40,238 nucleotides of DNA from Chara braunii. Taxonomy: Eukaryota; Streptophyta; Charophyceae; Charales; Characeae. A program made the translations under genes and the position numbers. Where the stretch lies: positions 1,028,151 through 1,068,388 of the forward strand of contig BFEA01000474.1 of NCBI GenBank assembly GCA_003427395.1, written 5' to 3'. Of the stretch, positions 20,980 through 32,767 are shown in pieces. Position 1 is the stretch's first letter. Each line of letters begins with the position of its first letter. The notes below the pieces were generated by a model. It had not been told where the DNA came from and ran no database searches. It saw nothing but the letters and a program-made list of their open reading frames with translations.

Positions 20980-23100
20980 AAAATTAGTAGATTACATAGG
21001 AATTATGTCCTGATCACGAAAGTCTCAAATTCGAGGGGTTGCTACGAATCTTGGTACACTACTTCCAAAATTCAATCTATCTATCATCTCAAATCTGGAA
21101 GCTATAAGAATTCTTTTTCTCATGGCACGTTCGAAACGACATTGTATATTAGCATGCTTGTGAATGTGGTCATTTGCATCTCCATGATTTATTTCATATT
21201 ATGTATAGCGAAGTTTCTAGCGAAATACACATACACAGTGATATACATCTACATAGACACGGATGACATAGATGAACATATCTGCGTATAACCTTTCATC
21301 GCCGTATCAAAATAATTTTTGGGACTTACTTCGATTCTTATCAAGGATTCAGACTTACAATTTGTCAGCATTTCAGGGTTAGTCTGACTAAAGTCGACTA
21401 CTTTTCTTATAAATAACACTTACTCTACTTAATATAGTAGCGTTTCTCCATCAATAAAGTACATTGCCACTGAATTGTTAGGATTCGATTTTTATGATCA
21501 ATCAATAAAAATCCAACAAAACAATTTGCCTAAATCAGGTTTTTTTTCTATTATGTACAACGAAGTTTTGAGCGAAATACGTATACACAGTCATACATAC
21601 ATATACAAATACAAAGGCACAGACACACATACACATATCTGCATGCAACTACACACGAGATTTGTTAGCATTTCAGGGTTCATCTGACTAAAGTGAACTA
21701 CTTTTCTTAGAAATAGCACTTACCCTGGTTGACATAGTAGTGTTTCTCCATCAGTAAAAATCCAACGAAACAGTCTGCCTAAATTATATTTTTTTCTTAG
21801 TATACACAGCGAAGTTTTGAGAGAAATACACATACACAGTCATACATACATATACAAATACGAAGACACAGAGACACATACACATACTTCAGAATAATCA
21901 GCGGGTGATAGCAAATAACGATCTGTCATATGCACTTATGATGTATTAGATATCTACATTGCCTTATCTGTGTTCTGTAATTGCTTTGTGTAAATTCTTT
22001 TCTCTGTGCTTTGCCACTATGTTGCATGCTTAGACTACCAGACACAGAAATTCCTCATAGCAATTAACAATCTGTCAGATGCACTTGTGATGTATTAGAT
22101 GTCTACATTGCCTTATCTGTGTTCTTTCATTATTTTGTGTAAATTCCTTTCTTTGTGCTTTGCCACTATGTTGCATGCTTAGACTGCCTTGTCTGTGCTG
22201 TGTTACTACTTTGTTGCTCGTGCTGCTTGCTTTACATATACTTTTGTCGACGTGCTCGCCTGCTTGCGCTGTTGATCTTCACTGTTTTTTCCTCTCTTTC
22301 ATCAAATTTTGACATCTCTATATCTCCGCATTATCATCATCCCGGTTCAGCTTGTCATAATTCTTTCATTTTCAAAGTAAGAGGAGGAAGAAAGGGAGAA
22401 GAAGGTAGCTAGGGTTATTTCATTTTTATTCTCCTTGATTCGATGAATATATTTTTTTAATCAATCAAAAAAATTATAACAAAATAATTTGTTTAAATCA
22501 TGTTTTTTTTGTATTATACACACCGAAGTTTTAAACGAAACACACACACACAGCTAGATACACATACATAGACATGAACGTACAAATACACATATACATA
22601 CCTCCACACAATCATACACAAAATTGGTTTATGCTTTTTTCGGTGTTCTCATATTCGTAAGAGTAATCAGCGGATGATGAGAATTAACAATCTGTCAGAT
22701 CCACTTCTAATGTATTAGATGCTTAGACTGTCTTATATGTGTTCTATCGTTCCCTCCTGTAAATTGTTTTCTTTGTGCTTTGTCGGTGTATTGTATGTTT
22801 AGACTGCTTTGTCTGTGCTTCGTTGCTACTTTGTTGTCCATGTCATTTGCTTTATATATACATTTGCCAACCTGCTCGCCTGCTTATTCCGTTGATCATC
22901 ATTGTCCTTTGCTTATATGTTTTGTAGTTTAGTTGTCTTAATCACGATGCCTCCTTCATCCAACTTTGGCATCTTCATATTTCCACATTATCATCATACC
23001 GCTTCATTTGTTCATAGTTTGATTTTCAAACAAGAAGACGAGAAAAAAGAAAAAAAAGTAGCTAGGGTTTTTCTATTTTCATTTTCCTTTATTGGATAAT
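20980..23100. repeat. Array of diverged direct repeats in A+T-rich DNA
   Basis: Several motifs recur. A GCGAAGTTT.AGCGAAATAC unit occurs near 21208, 21559, 21808 and 22522. A GCATTTCAGGGTT...CTGACTAAAG unit occurs near 21370 and 21669. An AATCTGTCA.ATGCACTT.TGATG unit occurs near 21920, 22069 and 22690. A larger segment of about 450 bp (about 21990-22445) returns at about 22720-23090, each copy ending in TAGCTAGGGTT. In both large copies a short frame encodes SSNF, PHYHH and IFK in order, but no protein family is recognised. Spacing and divergence suggest old tandem duplications. Confidence 0.7.
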
Positions 23101-23583
23101 TAGTAGAATGATATGTATAAAGCGGTTTCTGTTTGATAGAAAAGTTCGTGATTTTTGCATGAGAATTCTATATTCTGCAACTATAGCTGTTTTTCTTTGC
23201 TGCTGCACTCAATATCCAATGAAAAAACTTTTCATCATTGTTGACTGCTAGCTTTTATAAATAAAAAAAATCTCGAGATTTGTAGTCGATTGTAGGAAAA
23301 AGAAACTACTTTCGCCAATAAGCCTAGATTCGTTGATATAGATTGACCTTGACCCCCTCGCTTCAACATAAGTAGATAGAAAATCGAAAACAAATATCGT
23401 ACTTTGTATATTACAAAACTACTTTGAAACTGGCAACTGCTAGAGCAGCAGTCGTAGCACCAACAAATACTCAAGCAACAACGTCTTTATGTCCTCCGTA
23501 TTAATATGCGTCTCCCCTTTCTGATTACTTTTAACCGCCGTATGACTTAAATTCATAAGATATAACAAAACCTATAAATAATG

Positions 23584-23620
<37 letters not shown>

Positions 23621-23798
23621 TACATATTCTTCTCAAATTGTGTTTTCATAATTTATACTTATAATCTTTGTCTCCTCTATTTTTGTTGTGTTGCTGAAAA
23701 AATAAGGCAAGATTATTTTGCACTCAGAAGTTTGAAGACCATTCGAATTACAACTTATTGAATTCAAATTCGAATTCGAGAAAACTTTGTATTCAACA
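23101..23798. other. A+T-rich stretch with (TA)n
   Basis: No gene. A TA dinucleotide array lies at about 23587-23619. This is where a protease remnant would be expected if the X copy at 23799 belonged to a full upstream Helitron copy; none is seen. Confidence 0.5.
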
Positions 23799-24759
23799 AT
23801 GGATATTCCTTCGAGCACGGGACAAATGCACATTCGATTTCGCCGTTTACAAGAAACACGATTCTTTGATCCTGTGCTACGAAACTATTATCCTTGAAAT
23901 GCAAACACACCGCCACATCCGTTGATAACATTGCAAAATATTTTTTTCGGATTTTTTGTTGCATTTTCACTAATAGTTTATAGTATTGTTAGTACAATTT
24001 TTTTGTTATTGATCCTTTTCGTACAATTTTAATTTCACTATCGCTTTTTGTTGTCCATTATAATCCAGTTGAAGTCACAATAGCACAATATACATACCAT
24101 TCTGAATATGATTTTATTCATAATATTAATCAACTTTTTAATTTTTTGCAACATTCAGCATTACTAAAACTTCGTTTAGATCGAAGAGCATTCTTTGTTA
24201 TTGATGATAATACTGCTCTGTGAACAATGTCGCATTCATATTTTTCTTATACTCTTCCTTTTTTAATTACTTTCAATGGAAATGTAGTACATTTTTTATC
24301 ATTTGGAGCAAGAGAAACGTATGAAGAACGTGTTACAGAATATGTAAGAATTAATCGTACAAATTTCAGAATCACTTTCTATTCATTAACACTTTGCTTA
24401 TGTACATTTATTATTCCTATATCAACATAATTATCTCGCTACAGAGGAGTTGCCTTAAGACAATTTTCATCAATTATTCTTACGATTCGTTCATATTAAC
24501 ATCGCTCATCTATCTTAGCCAACATCTGTTATTCGCTTTTCCACATCATCAAAATAATAATCCTGCTTTTCTTGCTGAATGGTTTCTTTGGGGTCCCGGA
24601 CCATGGTTTTATTATACAACCAACCATATAAATCGTTCTTCAATATCATATTCATATTTTCCTTCTCATTCAAATCATCAGTCATTACCTTTTACACAAT
24701 TTCAGCGTGTCTTCAAAATTAATCATGATGCAAATGACTTCACATTTTTCATAATCTAG
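23799..24759 (+). pseudogene. Family X protein, upstream degenerate copy (X')
   Basis: This matches the gene at 33838-34901 along nearly its whole length, in several frames. Shared segments in order are MHIRFRR, FFDPVLRNYYP, HYNPVEVTIAQYTYH, QLFNFLQHSALL, TNFRITFYSLTLCLCTFIIPIS, NPAFLAEWFLWGPGPWFYY and NDFTFFI. The first ATG, at 23799, sits where similarity begins. In-frame TGA codons follow NYYP and the INDNTAL-like segment, and the frame shifts near 24430. I do not recognise the family. It is about 320-340 residues, hydrophobic with many aromatic residues, and has no clear catalytic signature. It lies 1.3 kb upstream of the Helitron N-terminus on the same strand. Confidence 0.65.
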
Positions 24760-25111
24760 TTATTTGGAAACGATTACATAATATATTTGATTTTTTTTTT
24801 TTACAATTTATTTTTTAATATTTTTCCCCCAAGTTTACAAAGGTTTTAATATTAGTTATGTTATAAATAATACTTCAGTCATTGTATTTTAGAAATCGAG
24901 GTTCTTTAGAATAGTTAAAAACAAGTTTGTTTGACAGTCGTATTCAACATATGCAATCCATATCATTAATAAAAACTACTTGTTATTTTAACTATCGAAT
25001 AATTAAACGCTTCCTGATATTGTCGATACGAAAGATAAAAATAATAAAGAGAGAGAATCTCTACGATATTAATTTTCTCGATTTGACATCTTGTTACAAA
25101 TTATTCTCAAA
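24760..25111. other. A+T-rich stretch without gene
   Basis: T-rich sequence between the X' copy and the tandem duplication. The one open frame of about 73 codons has no recognisable similarity and is not called. Confidence 0.4.
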
Positions 25112-25890
25112 GTTGTTTTGTTACATTGTAATTTTTTTCCTTTTATAAGAATATATACTGAATTTCATATTCTATATAAAAAAATTCGGATTTTTCGATA
25201 GCATTTTTGCATATAATCATTTGTCATCGACATTCAAGTCTACAATTTGTACATTTTTTTAATTTTTTCAGATACATTGTTTTGCAGGTTTTTTTTTTTT
25301 TTTTTTTTTTCCTTGTTTTTTCCTTATCTTTTTAAAAAGGAAAAACTTTTTCAATTTGTTGCTTTTCTTTAATATATTTTTTTAAATAATCAATTTTATT
25401 GCAAATAATGTATTTCGTCTTTTCAATAATTTTTAAATCTTCTTTATTTCAAATTATTTTTTTTTTCTTTTCGTTTTTGCAAAAAAATCATTCCTGTCAA
25501 AGTTGTGTTGTTACATTGTAACTATTTTCATTTTATAAAAACATACGAAATTTCATATTCTATATCAAGAAAATCGAAATTTTCGACAAGATTTTTGCAT
25601 ATAATAATTTGTCATCGACGTTCGATTGTACAATTCATATATTTTTTTTTATTTTTCAGATACACTGTTTTGCAACTTTTTTTTTTTTTTTTTAATTCAT
25701 TGTTTTTATAGCTTGTTCTTTTCCTATCTTGTTTAAAAAATAAAAACATTTTCAATTTGTTGCTTTCCTTTGATATATTTTTTTTATAATCAATTTTATT
25801 GCAAATAATGTATTTCGTCTTTCCAATAATTTTTGAATGTTTTTTATTTCAAATTTTTTTTTTTTTTTTTTTTTGCAGGAAATTCATTCC
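25112..25890. repeat. About 390-bp tandem duplication
   Basis: Two adjacent, diverged copies start near 25112 and 25502. Both contain TTGTTACATTGTAA, TTTTTGCATATAAT.ATTTGTC, TTCAGATACA.TGTTTTGCA, and near their ends CAATTTTATTGCAAATAATG. Both are T-rich and non-coding. They lie directly upstream of the Helitron coding region and may be part of its 5' region. Confidence 0.8.
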
Positions 25891-26327
25891 AAAACAAAAA
25901 AACAAATGTTAATAAATAATAGTTAATGCAAATAAATCTTAAAAAAATAAAATTATATTATAATACAATGATATATGTTTCTTTCCTTATCATATAACTA
26001 TAAAAAAAAAATATTTAGTCTAATATAATTATCGTTTTTATCAAAATATTTTCGTGAATTTCTTCTTTCTTTGCTTATATTTCACTTTATTTCTAAAACA
26101 ATGTCATCATCTTGTTCAAAAGACTACAAACATAGTAAAAGACCTAAAAAAAAACAAGAAACTACAGAACAACGAGAATTGCGATTAGCAAAACAACGTG
26201 CGGCAACTTGCTTACGTAGACTTAATGAAAACGAAGAAACTCGCAAAAAACGTTTAGCGTATGACGCAGCTTGCCACAAACAAGCAAGATTAAAAAAAAA
26301 AAAACTTAACAATTCATGATCACAAAA

Positions 26328-26665
26328 CTACGTTACGATTTGTACTCACCCCTGTACGAGTACAAGTTGTATTCATTTCTTGTAGGCTACTCGTACTCAA
26401 GGCCCGTAAGATTTTTTTTTATTTTTTTTTACTGTTTTTATTTTGTTTCTCCAATTCTAATAAGAATGTGCAGATGGTGCTCAGGCAAATGTTGCTTGTC
26501 TTGGGATTTTACATCACATATATTTTTTTTGGAGTTGTTGGTTGACGTTTTTTTTTTTTTTTTTTTTTTTCATACGGGTCGTACGGGGGCGTACAGGTTC
26601 CCGTACAGATATTATTTGTACGTTTCGTACAGAAAGGCCCCGTACGTGTACGTTCAGTAACGTAG
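26328..26665. mobile_element. hAT-like MITE (GTAC-rich ends) nested in Helitron
   Basis: Exact 8-bp target duplication TCACAAAA at 26320-26327 and 26666-26673, with 9-bp perfect terminal inverted repeats CTACGTTAC (26328-26336) and GTAACGTAG (26657-26665). The duplication length is the hAT signature. Subterminal zones are dense in GTAC/CGTACGGG motifs (about 26342-26410 and 26572-26655), with T-runs in the centre. It is 338 bp with no transposase, hence non-autonomous. It lies one base after the TGA at 26317-26319 and postdates the Helitron. Confidence 0.93.
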
Positions 26666-26837
26666 TCACAAAATAATACATGGACTCAATTATTATATGA
26701 AGAAAATAATATTAATAACACTATTTTTTTTTTCTTCAGAAAATCAAAATATATTATCACAAAAACAAAACATTAACAATTCGATATTATAAAAAACTAT
26801 TTCATTTCACTCGTCTTCAATCAAAATTTGCGAAAAC

Positions 26838-27321
26838 CTAGGTTACCAGCCGGGCCGCCTGGGTCCCGGGTGGCCAGCCCGTGAAAAGATCAGGTAAGGT
26901 TCCAGCAAAAAAAAAAAACAAAAAAATCCAAAAATTTCGAAAAAAAACAATGTTATGCAGAAAAATAAACTGAACAACTTTTNNNNNNNNNNNNNNNNNN
27001 NNNNNNNNNNNNNNNNNNNNNNNNNNNNNNNNNNNNNNNNNNNNNNNNNNNNNNNNNNNNNNNNNNNNNNNNNNNNNNNNNNNNNNNNNNNNNNNNNNNN
27101 NNNNNNNNNNNNNNNNNNNNNNNNNNNNNNNNNNNNNNNNNNNNNNNNNNNNNNNNNNNNNNNNNNNNNNNNNNNNNNNNNNNNNNNNNNNNNNNNNNNN
27201 NNNNNNNNNNNNNNNNNNNNNNNNNNNNNNNNNNNNNNNNNNNNNNNNNNNNNNNNNNNNNNNNNNNNNNNNNNNNNNNNNNNNNNNNNNNNNNNNNNNN
27301 NNNNNNNNNNNNNNNNNNNNN

Positions 27322-27357
<36 letters not shown>

Positions 27358-27411
27358 TTAATTATTTTGGCCCAGTCGGGCAAGTGACCCCGGGTCACTC
27401 TCATAGCCTAG
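26838..27411. mobile_element. hAT-like MITE (CCCGGG-rich ends) nested in Helitron
   Basis: Exact 8-bp target duplication GCGAAAAC at 26830-26837 and 27412-27419. The left end CTAGGTTACC equals the terminal repeat of the 17047-17546 element; the right end gives CTAGGCTATG on the other strand, an imperfect inversion. CCGGG motifs crowd both ends. The interior holds a T-run and an assembly gap (26983-27321), so a longer cargo cannot be excluded. Inserted in the Helitron N-terminal coding region. Confidence 0.9.
26983..27321. other. Assembly gap (339 N) inside the nested MITE
   Basis: N run next to a long T homopolymer, which probably stopped assembly. True length is unknown. Confidence 0.99.
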
Positions 27412-27584
27412 GCGAAAACGAAATATTATAAAAAAAACGAGAAACAAGATTAGAAAAAGAACGTACGGCAGCTCGTTTACGAAGACTCCATGAAAACAAA
27501 GAAGTTCGAGCAAAACGCCTAGCATATCAAACGGTTTGTGGTAAACAAGCAAAATTAAAAAAAAATAATAATAATAATTCAATC

Positions 27585-28853
27585 TTGGAAAATATAACAT
27601 CATTTGAATCATTTAGTAAAAAAACTATCATTGATAATATCAAAAATCAACATTCTAACACAAAAAATATTCTATTACAAAATGAATCAAATACACCATG
27701 TATTTCAAATATATGTGATACAAATAAAACTTTAAATAAACCAATTAAACATATACGATTAAAAACTCTTAAACGAAGACAATCAAATATATCACCATCA
27801 AATTTTCTTATAAACATACCAAAAAATCTTGAAAATCTAAATAAACCAATCAAATACATACGCCTCAAAACACTTGCCCGTTCAAATAACAAGTTTAAAA
27901 AAAATATAATTACACCAGCGTTTATTTCACCAATTTTTGAATTAAAAAAAGATGATTTCGCAAAAAACATATCACAACAACTAAATCCTACACAATTAGT
28001 AGAAACAATATGTTGCGTTTGTGATGAATTGGTATTGCAAATTCATATTCATAAATATTCGCTATACGATTCAACTATTATAAATTGTATGCATAAGTAT
28101 TTATATAATCATGAACCTTGTTTACATCCCGATCTTATCAAATATTATGATTGTAGTGATCTACGTCCCTTACTAAAAAATATTATGTTATCTAAAAAAT
28201 GTATTAATATTGAATCCAATAAATATATAATATTAAATATTTGCAAAGAATGTAACAATACTTTGTTTAATCCACATCGACAAATACATCTACAAAAATT
28301 TGCAATTGCTAATCATTTTTTCATTGGTAGATTACAGTTATCTTTACAACAAGCCACTTGGTCTGAATTATTAATGACGAGCTTAACAAATATACTTGCA
28401 CAGACAAGAATTATGCGCGGAGGAATACATCGTTCAATACGTTCACATTTGATCGTATTCGATGCAATTCCAGATTCGATTGCAACCGTGTTGCCTAAAT
28501 CGATAACAAAAGACATGCATTATCGAATAATTTTAGTCGGTCCTTTCACTGATACACAACTTACACGAATAAAAAAACTTCATTGTATACGACATTCAAT
28601 AGTTCAAAACTCACTCATGTTTTGTATTAATAACAATGATTTCTACTTCAATACAAAATTCGACAAAATACAACTAGACTCTATTCCAATCAATGATCTT
28701 ATGTATGTTCAAAAAAATATAATTGAAGATCTTTCATTCGACACTGCTCATGCTGATGAATTGGATAATGAACAAAATGAATTAAATACACCTCCAGAAA
28801 CTTGCAACGAATTACAGAACAATTCAAGACTTTTGCAATATTTTTATAAATAA
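27585..28853 (+). pseudogene. Helitron protein, DUF6570-like region
   Basis: A 422-codon open stretch, continuous with the N-terminal frame (TTG at 27585, no true start). The first third is basic and Asn/Lys-rich with two copies of a (L)NKPIKxIRLKTL motif. The second part has the CCVCDELV cysteine cluster, PDLIKYYD, LNICKECNNTL, NHFFIGRLQ and then the SELLMTSLTNILAQTRIMRGG segment. This is the layout of the DUF6570 region that precedes the Rep domain in Helitron proteins; its biochemical role is not established. It ends in TAA (28851-28853) just before the Rep domain begins, so that stop is probably secondary. Confidence 0.85.
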
Positions 28854-28859
28854 TCATGA

Positions 28860-30710
28860 AATAAATACAGAACAATTCAAAGAATTATCAATGGCTGATA
28901 ACATTGCATCAGCACATCTCTTTGATCGATTAATACTTATCTTCTTACATGATCTTCTCGGATTCGATCCTATTACACGTAAAAGCAAACCCAAAGGAGG
29001 TTTAGTTTGGGCAATGTCAAACCATATTTTGGAATGGTGGAAACACAAGGACGAGGAACTTTACATTTACATGCACTTATTTGGCTTGAAGATACACCAT
29101 TAACGGCTCTTGAATTTGACAAATTACAAATTTGTAATAATCAATTTAATGAATCAGTAATACAATATGTCAATAGCATTGTAACAACACGTGAAACTAA
29201 AGACATTTCATTACTCTCTTGTACAGAATGTCATGCTTTGCCACATTGTTGTATACCATATCCAATTTCTTCCTCAGCGCGTTGTTGATCATCTTCAAAA
29301 AATAAAATAAAATCATAATATGAACCTGCAAGTTCAAAATGTAAACATTGTAATACACTTTTTAGTTCACAACACATACCTCGACAATAAATTGTAGAAT
29401 CTAACTCATCACTAGGCTATAACAAATTATCTGATTCCAATCTTTCAAGAGCTAATTACATTCATATGACTGGTGATATATTTCACACGCATGCTATAAG
29501 TCTAACTCTTTTAGCAATTCCTCCACGTTATCCTTTTTTTACTCCATCATTGCTTGCACTTCTTTATTTGGTCCAAACACACAATTTGACACATACTAAT
29601 TCATGTTTTAAGAAAACCGCATGAATAAAAATGAACAAATATATCGATATTTTTTTCCATGTGAACATTGTGAAAAAACAACGTTACATGAAACAGGAAT
29701 TGAATTAGCACGTCCACCTGGAGATGAATACATCAATTTTTATAATAATATAATCTTATCAAGTTACAAATGTAATTATGATATTCAACCTCTATTTGGT
29801 GGTGTTCAAGCAGCAGAACGAATATTTTATTGTTGTAACTATACAACAAAAAATCAACATAAAGTTGATTGCGAAATCGCTCTCCGCTGCTGCTTTCGAC
29901 GCAAGACTACGCAAATGACAAATATTTGAAGAAGAAACACCTCTTTCAACTAAAACAAAAACTCGTCGCCGATTATCATCTCAACTCTTCAGTATGACTA
30001 ATAAACAAGAAATTGCAGGTCCACTTTGTGCATTGTATTTATTGAGACAATCTTGTGTTTATCAAAGTCATACATATAAAACGATTCCTTTCTACAATAT
30101 ATTAAAACAAATACTTAACGACAAAGAAACAATATGTTCTTTAAAAAAAAAAAAAAAAACATACATTGTTTCTCATCCCTTAGACGATTACATTTATCCT
30201 CCAAACTCGCTTACAGATATATCTTTGTATAAATTTGTCATGCAATTTTATGGATACAATAAACCTTCTTTATCAGAAACTAAAGAAAATTTATTACCCA
30301 ATCATCCGTTATATAAACAAAAATGTTTAAATAAATACAAACATCCATGCATACCAGTTATTCCTTATTCTATGCGTACTCCTTATTTAGAAACTTGTAG
30401 AAATGAAGAAAACAAAATACGACATGCTCAAATTTCTCTTTTGTTATTCAAACCATTTCGCAAATTATCTGATTTAATACAAAATGATCAAAATTGGCAT
30501 GACGAATTCACCTCTTTTTATGAAAAAATGTATGTATTTGTTCTTAATATATATTTACAGATGCAAGATTATCACATTGCACGCAACCGTGCAAACGAAA
30601 TTCAAACAAATCGTCCAATTCAATATGCAGAATACGAAAATAACGACAAAGATTCCGATTCTTCTTTGAACAGTGAACAGATAATGATTTTCTCTTTTTT
30701 TATACATTAG
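28860..30710 (+). pseudogene. Helitron Rep (rolling-circle HUH endonuclease), frameshifted
   Basis: Cleaves and joins DNA strands to start and end rolling-circle transposition. It starts with ASAHLFDRLILIFLHDLLGFD (about 28905-28970), shifts frame near 29005, and continues with FGMVETQGRGTLHLHALIW, where the two metal-binding His are at 29064-29066 and 29070-29072. The region 29290-29620 has stops but keeps the THTNSC segment of the family. After another shift come RPPGDEYINFYN and the tyrosine motif Y-CCN-Y-TTK, with tyrosines at 29828-29830 and 29840-29842, the spacing of the Helitron two-tyrosine site. A shift near 29925 leads to the linker NKQEIAGPLCALYLL through HAQISLLLFKPFRKLSDL. Catalytic residues survive; the frame does not. 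Confidence 0.92.
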
Positions 30711-30754
30711 ATGATAATATCTCAGATAATACATCATATGAAGACAATAAAAAT

Positions 30755-32767
30755 ATGAAAGATTATATTCCAATGATCGATCTTCAATTTATAAAAACGC
30801 AAAATATTTCAAATCAAATTTCAAAATTAATGACACCATCTATCAATCAGATTTTAAAAACATATAATACATTACATAGTTTATATTCATTTCCAACACA
30901 AACTTATACAGAACAAAAAAATTTAGATATTGATATGGCTTTGACATGGGCAAAAACAAAACCATCTAATATATCTGAAATACCTAATTTAATTTCAAAT
31001 TGGAATACTATCTCTTTACCAACTCGTGTACAATTAATTACAGATGCACTTCAACCACAAAAATTTGTACAAACACCTAACTTTAAACCATCAAGTTCCT
31101 CTATATCTAATTTCCCTACGATTTTTGAAGTTTCTTAACATTTCTCGTTAAATGAAAAACAACATTTAACTTTTGTTTTACTTGCTTAAGCATTATTAAA
31201 TACTTGGTTACTACAAATATCAAATGAGAATACAAATAACACTTCTTATGTTTCTTACAGCTGAAGGAGACACTGACAAATCTCATATTATTTCTGTTAT
31301 TCAAACATCTGTTAATAAATGGCAACATCATTAAAGCGTCGCAAAAACTGCAATGACAGGAAAAGCAGCAGTAGGAATGTCAGGTATAACATTTGATAGT
31401 TAGTTAGGAATGCATTATTTTAAAGAAGATCGTTATTTCGATCGACGAAAAGCACAATTAAAAGACATACCATAATTCACATCTGAATTAGCAATACTTA
31501 TTATTGACGAATTTAGCATGATAAGCAAAAACGATTTTATTCGTTTAGACATGGCATTACGTGATATACGAAAACTAGATATTCCTTTTGGTGGAATTCG
31601 CATACTCACATCTGATGATATTTTTTAAATGCCACCAGTAAAAGGCATACAAATTTTCTATGAACCATGTCTAAATTTTGCACATACATCTTCCGATCAC
31701 GAAGCATTTAAATTATGGAGATTATTTTTTGTTGTTATAATATTAACAGATTATATACGATTTCAAACGGATCCTTAATGGGGAATGCATTGCAAAATGC
31801 TAAATTCGAAATTTGGACTTACGAATTTATCAACATAGTTAATAGTAGATTAATTAGCGAAGCAAAACAAAATTCATTAATACAATCAATAAATCTACCA
31901 GAAAATTTACATCCTATATTTGTTGCACCTGACAACAATAATTGTATCAACCTTATACATACTTATACACGCACATTATGCGAACAACTTCAAAATAATC
32001 ATTATCCAATTCGTATTATCGCTGATTTCAAAAATGCCTTACAAAAACTAAATAAACATGATATTTCGTATATAATGTCATTGCCAGATAATAAATTAGG
32101 GAAATTTTCACCCTTTCTCGACCTTCTACCAGGTATGCCAATTATTTTAACACAAAACATTAATCCTCTTCGAGAAATTGCAAATGGAACATTCAAGATT
32201 CTCCATTCATTACAATTCTCATCCGACAAAACATTTTTTACCTTCAATGATAAAAACGTCGATATACATGTATTAATTCCAAGTTGTCCACCTTATTTAG
32301 CTTGTATTCATATTCCAAATCAATCTTCATTTGAACAACTTTCACTTTCTATTTCTAATAATCTATCAAAAAATATATATCATGTTTTCAGACAACGATC
32401 TCATAAATTGTTTACAATCGAACTTCCTACTTCACACTATATGCTTCAAAGAACATGCACTCTACGTCCTTTGCAATTCCTCTTTATTTCTGCAATAGCT
32501 TCTACAATTTATAAAATCCAAGGTGAAACATCGTCTTGTTTGTTCGTCGCTGAATGGATAGCATATTCTGAAGAAAAAAAACTTAAACGTAATATCATAG
32601 TTTCTCGTGTTATAAACAGATCTGCTTTATTTACTATAAAACGATTAACTAAAGAAATTTTTTCATATTTCAAACCTCCTATTGCTATCCTCAAAGAACA
32701 CACACGACTCGAAATTTTAGCCGAAAAACTCATTTCTCAACATAATTTTAAATCAAATAATTCATGA
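30755..32767 (+). pseudogene. Helitron Pif1-type helicase domain, degenerate
   Basis: Unwinds DNA during rolling-circle transposition. After the linker (30755-31138), LNEKQHLTF opens the helicase. The Walker A site (about 31266-31283) reads Gly-Asp-Thr-Asp-Lys-Ser, so two glycines of the G-x-G-K-S loop are replaced. Walker B is intact (IIDEFSM, about 31498-31520), followed by PFGGIRILTSDDIF and a stop where Pif1 families have a glutamine before PPV. From 31715 a long open frame carries the C-terminal half: LDLLPGMPIILTQNI, the STIYKIQGET motif and IIVSRV. At least five in-frame stops lie between 31190 and 31760. ATPase function is lost. Confidence 0.9.

Larger units (their letters stand above)
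26101..27584 (+). pseudogene. Helitron protein N-terminus, basic repeats, split by two insertions
   Basis: The ATG at 26101 opens a Lys/Arg-rich segment. A repeat with pattern RLxKxR-x-A-x2-LRRLxEN-x-E-x-R-x-KRLAY-x3-C-x-KQA-x-LKK occurs at about 26170-26300 and again at about 27440-27555. Such arginine-rich coiled repeats are known at the N-terminus of Helitron proteins and are probably nucleic-acid-binding or nuclear-targeting. A TGA at 26317-26319 and two short elements (26328-26665 and 26838-27411) interrupt it. Across the second element the frame is continuous once the insert and one target copy are ignored (CENEIL then KKRETRL), apart from TAA codons. Between the two inserts a 10-T run marks a one-base frame slip. 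Confidence 0.75.

Noticed and set aside
21000-23100. CRISPR-like or regularly spaced repeat array
   Set aside because: Repeats are long, diverged and irregularly spaced in eukaryotic DNA; no short identical repeats with unique spacers.
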